Assembly (NCBI GenBank): GCA_030620375.1
Contig: JAUXEW010000206.1
Coordinates: forward strand, 1-5,164
Origin: Desulfobacteraceae bacterium
Lineage (GTDB): Bacteria > Desulfobacterota > Desulfobacteria > Desulfobacterales > UBA5616
DNA length: 5,164 bases
Reading direction: 5' to 3'
Shown in pieces: positions 1 through 5,164 of this stretch. The notes under the pieces were generated by a model. It was not told the DNA's origin, did no database searches, and was given only the letters and a program-made list of their open reading frames with translations. The number at the start of each line of letters is the position of its first letter. Positions within the stretch are counted from its first letter, which is position 1. Both the position numbers and the translations under genes were made by a program.

Positions 1-39
1 CCGGATGTTGCGGATCAACAGATCAATGAAAGGGGTTAA
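1..39 (+). CDS. C-terminal tail of an upstream gene (partial)
   Basis: Frame 1 is open from the window edge to a TAA at 37-39 and reads PDVADQQINERG. Its stop lies 3 bases before the next ATG, and the ribosome binding site of the next gene falls inside its last codons. That is the usual arrangement inside a tightly packed operon. Only 12 codons are visible, so the product cannot be identified. The other two forward frames also stop nearby (27-29 and 44-46), so the choice of frame rests on spacing and on the natural, hydrophilic look of the peptide. Confidence 0.4.
   Translation, partial: PDVADQQINERG
29..35 (+). promoter_or_regulatory. Shine-Dalgarno site of the 160-residue protein gene
   Basis: The purine run AAAGGGG lies 7 bases before the ATG at 43. 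It is the clearest ribosome binding site in the window and favours the ATG at 43 over the in-frame ATG at 58. It overlaps the end of the putative upstream gene, which suggests coupled translation. Confidence 0.6.
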
Positions 40-42
40 TCC

Positions 43-525
43 ATGAAACAAAAATATATGATTTTAAAAAGCAACGATAACAAACATATGATCATCAAAG
101 AATTTGCGGAAATCGAGAAAGATATGTTTTCGCTTCTTTGTGAAGAAACATACGAGATAAAAACGATCCGGTCCGCCATTAAATCAGGGATGAGCAAACT
201 GATTTCAACCATCAGGACGCAAACTTTTTATCCGTCAGCAACATGGGCAAAACAAATCGCCGAGGGCATCGTGAATTGTTTTAATTCCAAAAGCAGCGAA
301 ACCGTTGAAATTTTTGTTGATGATGCAGAGGCACTCCAGAAAAAAGAAGACGCCATTGAAATCATTGATGATCTGGAAAACGGTGCAACTCAGATTGATG
401 GACTGTTGGATGATACGGTTGATGTTTATGATGAAAACATTACCCCAAAAAAGATTAATTCATCCATTAACGTCGAAGAAAATGAGCTGCCTGACGATGA
501 TAATGATGATGATAATAAGGTTTAG
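43..525 (+). CDS. Hypothetical acidic-tailed protein, 160 residues
   Basis: I do not recognise a named family. The protein has no signal peptide or membrane segment, so it is probably cytoplasmic. It has two parts. Residues 1-88 look like a folded, mixed-charge domain containing IIKEFAEIEKDMFSLLCEET (residues 17-36) and an aromatic-basic stretch IRTQTFYPSATWAKQIAEGI (57-76). Residues 89-160 are very rich in Asp and Glu and end in DDDNDDDNKV, probably disordered. A short internal segment with Lys and Ser (ITPKKINSSINV) interrupts the acidic stretch. The start at 43 is supported by a good AAAGGGG site. The gene ends 18 bases before apbE and is probably cotranscribed with it. The shape (small domain plus acidic tail) would fit a protein-binding, nucleic-acid-mimic or metal-binding role, but nothing here shows which. 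Being a real gene is well supported; its function is unknown. Confidence 0.8.
   Translation: MKQKYMILKSNDNKHMIIKEFAEIEKDMFSLLCEETYEIKTIRSAIKSGMSKLISTIRTQTFYPSATWAKQIAEGIVNCFNSKSSETVEIFVDDAEALQKKEDAIEIIDDLENGATQIDGLLDDTVDVYDENITPKKINSSINVEENELPDDDNDDDNKV
493..517 (+). repeat. GAT/AAT triplet-rich tract encoding the Asp/Asn tail
   Basis: The last codons of the acidic protein are a near-perfect run of GAT and AAT triplets (GAC GAT GAT AAT GAT GAT GAT AAT), encoding DDDNDDDN. It is a short trinucleotide low-complexity tract in frame, so length changes by whole triplets would alter the tail without breaking the gene. Confidence 0.6.
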
Positions 526-543
526 CGGCTTATTGGATCTTCT

Positions 544-1554
544 GTGAAAAAATCGATATCTATATTCTTTATTTTATTTGCATGTCTCCTTGCCTCATGC
601 AATCTGAAAAAAGAGTTCTTTTTTCAAGGAAATACGATGGGGACAACCTACCATGTCACCGTTATTACTCCTCTTTTTAAAAATCCGGCCTACCTGAAAA
701 AAAAGATCACCCAAAGGCTTGACGACATCAACCAAAGCATGTCTACCTATATTAAAAACAGTGAAATCAGTAAATTCAACCATAACACCGATACAAGCCA
801 AAAGCATTTTGTATCACCTGATCTTTTTTATGTGATGTCCATCGCAAGAGATCTTTATCAACTGACCTACGGTGCATGGGATGGAACCGTAAAGCCGCTG
901 ATCGATTTATGGGGTTTCGGAACATCAGATCGCAAACGAAAAATCCCCGATAAAAAAAAAATCACCGAAATGTTACAAACCATCGGGTTTAATCAAGTGA
1001 TAATTTCAACTGACGGGTATCTTCTAAAAAAGGCCCCTTCAATAACAATAGACCTCGCTTCAATCGCAAAAGGATATGCCGTGGATCAAGTCTCCGCGCT
1101 TATTCGGTCAAGCGGAATATCCGACTTTATTGTAGAAATCGGGGGAGAAGTGTATGCTTCCGGCATTAAAAAAGACGGAAAACCGTGGCGTGTCGGCATC
1201 AACGCCCCTCGCCAAGACGCCGCATTTGACCTTGTCTATCAAGCCGTTGCATTACGGGACAGCGCCATGGCTACTAGCGGCGATTACAGAAATTTCTTTG
1301 AAATCAATGGGATACGGTATTCCCACATTCTTGATCCCCGGACGGGTTATCCGGTAAAAAATGGTGTCGTCAGTGTCTCGATTTTATCCAGTTCCTGCAC
1401 ATTTGCGGATGGACTGGCAACAGCCATAATGGTATTGGGCCCTAAAGCCGGCATTGAACTGGTGGAACGCCTCAACGACACGGAATGCCTGATCATTACC
1501 CAGAATAAAGATGGGTCTTTTACCGATGACTATTCAAAAGGGTTTAATCATTAA
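544..1554 (+). CDS. apbE: FAD:protein FMN transferase (ApbE), lipoprotein
   Basis: ApbE enzymes use FAD to attach FMN covalently to a Thr/Ser of exported or membrane redox proteins such as the RnfG/RnfD or NqrB/NqrC subunits, with Mg2+. The 336-residue length is normal for the family. It starts at GTG (544) with a weak GGA site at 535-537. Residues 1-19 form a lipoprotein signal with lipobox LASC and lipidated Cys19, so it should sit on the periplasmic side of a membrane. Family motifs in order: GNTMGTTY (29-36); D170-LASIAKGYAVD-181; EIGGE (198-202); SGDY followed by HILDPRTGYP (261-270); and ADGLATA (288-294), whose Asp289 and Thr293 match the usual metal-binding positions. No key motif is missing. 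It lies 18 bases after the acidic-protein gene and 15 bases before rimO. No Rnf, Nqr or other FMN-acceptor gene is visible in the window, so its substrate must be encoded elsewhere. A 10-A tract at 952-961 lies inside the gene. Confidence 0.95.
   Translation: MKKSISIFFILFACLLASCNLKKEFFFQGNTMGTTYHVTVITPLFKNPAYLKKKITQRLDDINQSMSTYIKNSEISKFNHNTDTSQKHFVSPDLFYVMSIARDLYQLTYGAWDGTVKPLIDLWGFGTSDRKRKIPDKKKITEMLQTIGFNQVIISTDGYLLKKAPSITIDLASIAKGYAVDQVSALIRSSGISDFIVEIGGEVYASGIKKDGKPWRVGINAPRQDAAFDLVYQAVALRDSAMATSGDYRNFFEINGIRYSHILDPRTGYPVKNGVVSVSILSSSCTFADGLATAIMVLGPKAGIELVERLNDTECLIITQNKDGSFTDDYSKGFNH
952..961 (+). repeat. A10 homopolymer inside apbE
   Basis: Ten consecutive A bases encode Lys-Lys-Lys and the first base of an Ile codon (residues 137-140 of ApbE). 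From direct reading, one extra A brings a TAA into frame at 990-992, and one fewer A brings a TGA into frame at 998-1000. Either slip would therefore truncate ApbE at about residue 150, before most of the catalytic motifs. Confidence 0.7.
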
Positions 1555-1569
1555 GCGTAACTGGATCAA

Positions 1570-2886
1570 ATGAATTTATATGTTGAAAGCTTAGGGTGTG
1601 CAAGGAATCTGGTTGATAGTGAACTCATTATCGGACAGCTTAAAAACAACGGGGTTACGATCCTGGATGAGCCGCATCATGCTGAAATTATTATAATAAA
1701 TACATGCAGCTTCATTGAGAACGCAATCAACGAATCGATTGACACCATTTTACACCTGGCAAAATATAAGCAGACCGGGTCATGCCGGTATATGATCGTT
1801 GCGGGATGTTTGCCCGAACGGTTTAGAGAAAAAATTGTTTCCGCTTTACCGGAAGTTGATTTGTTTTTAGGAACCGGTGCATTGGATCAGGTCACCCGGA
1901 TTGTTGATAACGGCTTTGATATTAAAGGTTGTATGCTTCCGGACCCTGACCGTATGAGCTTTATGGGATATACCACAGGTCGCGCATTGAGCGGCTCGCC
2001 CATGGCGTATCTTAAAATCGCAGAAGGATGTGACAAACATTGTACCTACTGCATCATTCCAAAACTTCGCGGCAAACATAAAAGCCGGCCGATAATTAAT
2101 ATTGTTGACGAAGCCCGTATGTTAATCTCAAATGGTATTAAAGAAATAGTATTGGTGGCCCAGGAAACAACATTTTACGGAAAAGACTTAACCCCCCCGG
2201 CAGATATTTCCGGATTGCTGGAACGAATTTCAGGACTTTCCGACAACATATGGATCAGGGTTCTTTATGGTCATCCGGAGAGTCTAAATAACAAATTAAT
2301 TAAAACCATTGCAACGCACGAAAATATATGCTCATATTTTGACATACCGATTCAGCATGCCAGCAACTCGGTTTTAAAACGGATGGGACGAAATTACGTG
2401 AGCGATGACCTTTACCGATGCTTAGATCAAATTCGATCTTACATCCCACATGCGGCGCTTAGAACAACCGTCATCATTGGCTTTCCCGGGGAATCCGATC
2501 AGGATTTTGAAACCCTGTTAACATTTATTCAAAAAGTACGGTTCAATCACCTGGGCGCATTTATTTATTCGGATTTCGAAGATCTCGCATCCCACAACCT
2601 TTCGGACCCTGTTTCCGCAACTACGGCAAAATACCGATACGATGAAATCATGTCATGCCAGCAGGGTATCTCTTTGGAAGCCAACCGTGCGTATATCGGG
2701 AAAGAGCTAAAAGTCCTCGTTGAAGATGCGCCTGAAACCGGCATGTTGACCGGGAGAACCGATTTCCAGGCACCGGAAGTGGACGGTATAACCTATATTC
2801 AATCCGACGAGCTGTCTCCCGGAAGCTTTGTCAACGTCAACATTATTGATGCGCTTGAATATGACTTAATAGGAAAACCCGTATGA
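1570..2886 (+). CDS. rimO: Ribosomal protein S12 methylthiotransferase RimO
   Basis: RimO is a cytoplasmic radical-SAM enzyme that adds a methylthio group to the beta carbon of a conserved aspartate (Asp89 in E. coli numbering) of ribosomal protein S12. At 438 residues it is full length. The N-terminal methylthiotransferase domain has the three auxiliary-cluster cysteines Cys10 (SLGCARNLVDSE), Cys46 (NTCSF) and Cys80 (AGCLPER). The radical-SAM triad is Cys154, Cys158 and Cys161 (EGCDKHCTYC). It is followed by PIQH (260-263) and the GFPGE SAM-binding motif (304-308). A TRAM RNA/protein-binding domain covers about 372-435. The SLGCARNLVDSE signature is typical of RimO; its relative MiaB usually has a GCQMN-type motif there. 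The start at ATG 1570 has a weak GGA at 1563-1565, 4 bases upstream. Its stop overlaps the start of the prenyl synthase gene by 4 bases, and the last codons carry that gene's ribosome binding site. All catalytic cysteines are present, so it should be active. Confidence 0.96.
   Translation: MNLYVESLGCARNLVDSELIIGQLKNNGVTILDEPHHAEIIIINTCSFIENAINESIDTILHLAKYKQTGSCRYMIVAGCLPERFREKIVSALPEVDLFLGTGALDQVTRIVDNGFDIKGCMLPDPDRMSFMGYTTGRALSGSPMAYLKIAEGCDKHCTYCIIPKLRGKHKSRPIINIVDEARMLISNGIKEIVLVAQETTFYGKDLTPPADISGLLERISGLSDNIWIRVLYGHPESLNNKLIKTIATHENICSYFDIPIQHASNSVLKRMGRNYVSDDLYRCLDQIRSYIPHAALRTTVIIGFPGESDQDFETLLTFIQKVRFNHLGAFIYSDFEDLASHNLSDPVSATTAKYRYDEIMSCQQGISLEANRAYIGKELKVLVEDAPETGMLTGRTDFQAPEVDGITYIQSDELSPGSFVNVNIIDALEYDLIGKPV
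2871..2874 (+). promoter_or_regulatory. Shine-Dalgarno site of the prenyl synthase gene, inside rimO
   Basis: AGGA lies 8 bases before the ATG at 2883, within the last codons of rimO. Together with the ATGA stop/start overlap it supports the start at 2883 and suggests translational coupling with rimO. Confidence 0.6.
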
Positions 2887-3866
2887 ACGATCTGAAAACC
2901 AGACTCCTTGATATGGTCAAAGAAGACCTTGAAAAAATTGAAGTTTCCCTAAAATATCATTTGACCTCCAATTTCGATCTGGTATCCCGGGTTGCCAGTC
3001 ATGTTCTGTTTAGCGGTGGAAAACGGTTAAGACCGTTGCTCCTTATTCTTTCTGCAAGAATTTGCGGTTATAACGGGACGCTCGATCTGGATTTTGCCAC
3101 AGCGTTTGAATATCTTCACACCGCTACTCTATTGCATGATGATTTGGTGGACGAAGCAACGTTACGGCGGGGAAAGCCGGTAGCGCATTCCATTTGGGAC
3201 AACTCCACCGTGGTGCTTGTCGGCGACTTTCTTTTTGCTCGAGCCAGTGCCATTGTAGCCAATACGCATAACATTGAAGCGATCAAAGTGCTCGCAAATG
3301 CCACGGAAGAAATGTCCCAAGGAGAAATATTTCAACTTACCAAGAAAGGGAATCTGGAACTTTCCGAGGAAGAATACATGGATGTTATCCGGCGGAAAAC
3401 GGCTGTCCTTTTCCAGGGCGCATGCCGAATTGGCGCCAGTTTGGCAGACGCCGGCGACGACGAGAAAGCTGCGCTTTCCGATTATGGCTTTAAGCTGGGG
3501 ATCGCTTTTCAAATGGCGGATGATCTTCTGGATTATACCCAGCTGGACGCCGGCACCCTGGGAAAAAATGCCGGAGCGGATTTAAGAGAAGGAAAACTGA
3601 CGTTACCGGTAATTTACACGTTAAAGGCCGCAACTCTAAAAGATCGAAACCAAATTGAATCGGTCATTAAAAATAATGATTTTTCCGTAGGTGAATTCCA
3701 AACCTTGATAGGGTTGTTAAAAAAATACGGGGGATTGGAATACGCCCGGGAAAAAGCGTTAACATATGTGGATGAGGCAAAGGCGTCTCTTTTATTTTTT
3801 CCATCTTCAAAAACCCGGGATATCCTTTTAGGATTTGCAGAATATGCGTTAGCCCGAAATGCATAA
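2883..3866 (+). CDS. ispB: Long-chain trans-polyprenyl diphosphate synthase (IspB-like)
   Basis: This enzyme adds isopentenyl diphosphate units to an allylic diphosphate to build an all-trans polyprenyl diphosphate, the side-chain precursor of respiratory quinones. In a sulfate reducer this would be menaquinone. The 327-residue length matches the family (E. coli IspB is about 323). Motifs: GGKRLRP (45-51) for diphosphate binding; first aspartate-rich motif DDLVD (Asp86, Asp87, Asp90) followed by RRGKP; second aspartate-rich motif DDLLD (Asp213, Asp214, Asp217) after QMA; and GKNAGADLREGKLTLP. The residue five before the first Asp is the small Ala81, which in this family is associated with long products rather than farnesyl or geranylgeranyl diphosphate. 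The exact chain length cannot be read from sequence. The protein is soluble, with no signal peptide. Its ATG overlaps the rimO stop (ATGA), so the two are probably cotranslated. The symbol is by family; an octaprenyl, heptaprenyl or nonaprenyl product is possible. Confidence 0.92.
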   Translation: MNDLKTRLLDMVKEDLEKIEVSLKYHLTSNFDLVSRVASHVLFSGGKRLRPLLLILSARICGYNGTLDLDFATAFEYLHTATLLHDDLVDEATLRRGKPVAHSIWDNSTVVLVGDFLFARASAIVANTHNIEAIKVLANATEEMSQGEIFQLTKKGNLELSEEEYMDVIRRKTAVLFQGACRIGASLADAGDDEKAALSDYGFKLGIAFQMADDLLDYTQLDAGTLGKNAGADLREGKLTLPVIYTLKAATLKDRNQIESVIKNNDFSVGEFQTLIGLLKKYGGLEYAREKALTYVDEAKASLLFFPSSKTRDILLGFAEYALARNA

Positions 3867-3937
3867 TCATTTTTTACCTTTTAACCATAGCTCACTTTTC
3901 CGGCTTGTCCGAGCTCGTTACAGAAAAATCAGTGACC
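3867..3937 (+). other. 71-base gap before the exported-protein gene
   Basis: This is the largest non-coding gap in the window. I see no stem-loop followed by a T run, so no terminator, and no convincing -35/-10 pair. The frame of the downstream gene is open throughout and holds a TTG at 3905 and a GTG at 3932, so part of the gap could be coding if an alternative start is used. Confidence 0.4.
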
Positions 3938-5164
3938 ATGAAATCATATTTAAAACAACAGATGCCCCGTTTTTTTAAAATCTTGTGCTTTCTTTTTACC
4001 CTTTTGACGTGTGGGGCCCCGTTGCAGGCCGAGGACATCTCTTTGTTGAGGACAAGGACGGTTAAAGTCTTAGGAAGCGGCTCGGTATTATCATCAAATG
4101 TTGCTAAAGCCAAGGACCGTGCGGTTTCAAACAGCCTTGTTGTTGCAGTGAGTCAAGTTGCTGATGAGCTTTTACCTAAAAATGGTATGGTAACCTATTT
4201 TCAAGAATTGAACCAAACCCTGTTTCAGGATGCGGAAATATATATTCAAGACTATAAGGTCCTGACGGAATTCATGTCCAATAATATTTATCGGGTCGTG
4301 GTGGAAGCGACGGTTTCAATTGATGGTCTTGAAAAAAAATTATTGGATGCAGGACTTATTTGGACTCAAAAATCGCTGCCAAAGGTTTTATTCCTTGTTG
4401 TGGAACACCCGTTGGGAGATATTTTTCCTCGATTCTGGTGGAGCTCTGATTTTCCTCTTTATAAGGCCCATTCCGAAAGCGCCATGGCCGAAGTCATGGG
4501 CGAGTCCGGGTATACGATCATAGACTACCAGAACATAATACTACCAACAAATTTAACGGAACTCGGTCAAAAAACCCGCTTAAGTAATGAAAAGGCTATC
4601 CGGATCGGACACCATTCAACCGCAGAGGTATTGATTATCGGCGATGCACTGGTTCAAAAAGCCACGAATATAATGGGAGCCGATAAAAAAACATTTAAGG
4701 GAATCGTGTCGGTTCGTGCCATTCGATCCAATACGGGCGAAGAAATCGCTTACACCCGTCAAACGGCAATCACCATGGACACCGATGAAATCCGGGGAGG
4801 GTTGGAGGCCCTTGTTCAGGCCGGCCGACTTGCCGGAAAAGAACTGTCGATTCAATTGGCTGCCACGTGGCAACGCATTTCCGTAAGCCCGGAACAAATC
4901 ATCATTGTGGTACAAGGAACTAGCGACCTGTCCAGCTTTGTCCTGTTTCGCAAGTCTTTAAATAAGATGTCCGGGGTTGACGGAATATTCATCAAGGAGA
5001 TGAAGCCGGATGAAGCCAGCATCATAGTTGACTATCAAGGAAATGCCCCTACCCTTGCCGAAGCATTGATGCTGAACACGTTTGATTCTTTTGGAATTAA
5101 CATATACGAAACTACTCAAAACCGGTTAAAAATCAAATTGCTGAAACATAAAATTGAACCGCAA
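3938..5164 (+). CDS. Exported protein with FlgT_N-like N-terminal domain (3' end outside window)
   Basis: The frame is open for 409 codons to the window edge with no stop, so the C-terminus is missing, though possibly by little. Residues 1-31 form a signal peptide: basic start, hydrophobic core ILCFLFTLLTCGAP, and a signal peptidase I site after LQA31. Residues about 41-138 (starting VKVLGSGSVLSSNVAKAKDR) resemble the N-terminal domain of flagellar assembly protein T, with the pattern of a short strand, an Ala-rich helix, YKVL, then YRVVVEATVSIDGL. Residues about 148-300 form an alpha/beta region starting PKVLFLVVE, with AEVLIIGDA at 229-237, similar in style to FlgT-middle, TolB or CsgG-type folds. 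Residues about 317-404 form a further domain with GVDGIFIKEM and an LAEAL helix, which I cannot name. The location is probably the periplasm or outer-membrane assembly. No flagellar genes are nearby, so a flagellar role is not implied. The start is uncertain: ATG 3938 has no strong ribosome binding site, and ATG 3962, GTG 3932 or TTG 3905 are alternatives. The family call is from pattern memory only. Confidence 0.75.
   Translation, partial: MKSYLKQQMPRFFKILCFLFTLLTCGAPLQAEDISLLRTRTVKVLGSGSVLSSNVAKAKDRAVSNSLVVAVSQVADELLPKNGMVTYFQELNQTLFQDAEIYIQDYKVLTEFMSNNIYRVVVEATVSIDGLEKKLLDAGLIWTQKSLPKVLFLVVEHPLGDIFPRFWWSSDFPLYKAHSESAMAEVMGESGYTIIDYQNIILPTNLTELGQKTRLSNEKAIRIGHHSTAEVLIIGDALVQKATNIMGADKKTFKGIVSVRAIRSNTGEEIAYTRQTAITMDTDEIRGGLEALVQAGRLAGKELSIQLAATWQRISVSPEQIIIVVQGTSDLSSFVLFRKSLNKMSGVDGIFIKEMKPDEASIIVDYQGNAPTLAEALMLNTFDSFGINIYETTQNRLKIKLLKHKIEPQ

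Noticed and set aside
305..547. An 80-codon open frame (+2 relative to the acidic protein), rich in Met and Leu.
   Set aside because: It is the shifted reading of the GAT-rich acidic codons; it has no ribosome binding site and a composition typical of an out-of-frame shadow.
1570..2886. MiaB (tRNA methylthiotransferase) as an alternative identity for the radical-SAM gene.
   Set aside because: The N-terminal SLGCARNLVDSE signature and overall motif pattern fit RimO rather than MiaB.
3162..3512. A 116-codon open frame on the minus strand inside the prenyl synthase gene.
   Set aside because: It lies wholly antisense to a well-supported conserved enzyme, and its translation matches no domain I recognise.
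3910..3917. Palindrome CGAGCTCG between the prenyl synthase and the exported-protein gene, as a terminator or operator.
   Set aside because: Only 8 bases with no loop and no following T run; this is expected by chance and too short to call.
3998..4012. Lipobox-like LLTC at residues 22-25 of the exported protein, making it a lipoprotein.
   Set aside because: Thr just before Cys is unusual for a lipobox, and a good signal peptidase I site (LQA) follows six residues later, so ordinary secretion is more likely.
4616..4915. A 99-codon open frame on the minus strand inside the exported-protein gene.
   Set aside because: It is antisense to a 409-codon open frame with a signal peptide and domain-like pattern; there is no independent support.
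1..5164. Mobile elements, CRISPR arrays, tRNA or rRNA genes, and long direct or inverted repeats.
   Set aside because: None seen on reading: genes are collinear and tightly packed, and no transposase, integrase, repeat-spacer pattern or cloverleaf sequence was noticed.

Overview
This 5.2-kb window is a compact run of plus-strand genes from a bacterial chromosome. It is moderately AT-rich and contains no mobile element, RNA gene or CRISPR array that I can see. Gene content and protein style suggest a Gram-negative anaerobe, most likely a Desulfobacterota (Desulfobacterales-like) sulfate reducer. The clues are an ApbE flavin transferase lipoprotein, RimO, a long-chain polyprenyl diphosphate synthase (probably for the menaquinone tail) and an exported FlgT_N-like protein. 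The taxonomic call is inference from family resemblance, not from a marker gene.

Layout, left to right. Positions 1-39 look like the last 12 codons of an upstream gene. Positions 43-525 encode a 160-residue cytoplasmic protein of unknown function with a strongly acidic C-terminal half. Positions 544-1554 encode ApbE (FAD:protein FMN transferase), starting at GTG and carrying a lipoprotein signal. Positions 1570-2886 encode RimO, the ribosomal protein S12 methylthiotransferase. Positions 2883-3866 encode a trans-polyprenyl diphosphate synthase whose ATG overlaps the rimO stop codon. After a 71-base gap, a reading frame from 3938 runs open for 409 codons to the window edge. It encodes an exported protein with an N-terminal region like flagellar assembly protein T and a further C-terminal domain I cannot name.

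The first four complete genes are separated by 18 and 15 bases and then a 4-base overlap, so they are probably one transcript. The fifth may belong to it too, since the 71-base gap shows no terminator. The known products do not form a single pathway: flavinylation of exported redox proteins, ribosome modification and quinone side-chain synthesis. ApbE and the prenyl synthase could both serve the respiratory membrane. The two least understood products are the acidic 160-residue protein and the exported FlgT_N-like protein; these are the best candidates for new biology. I found no convincing evidence of an undescribed multi-gene system.
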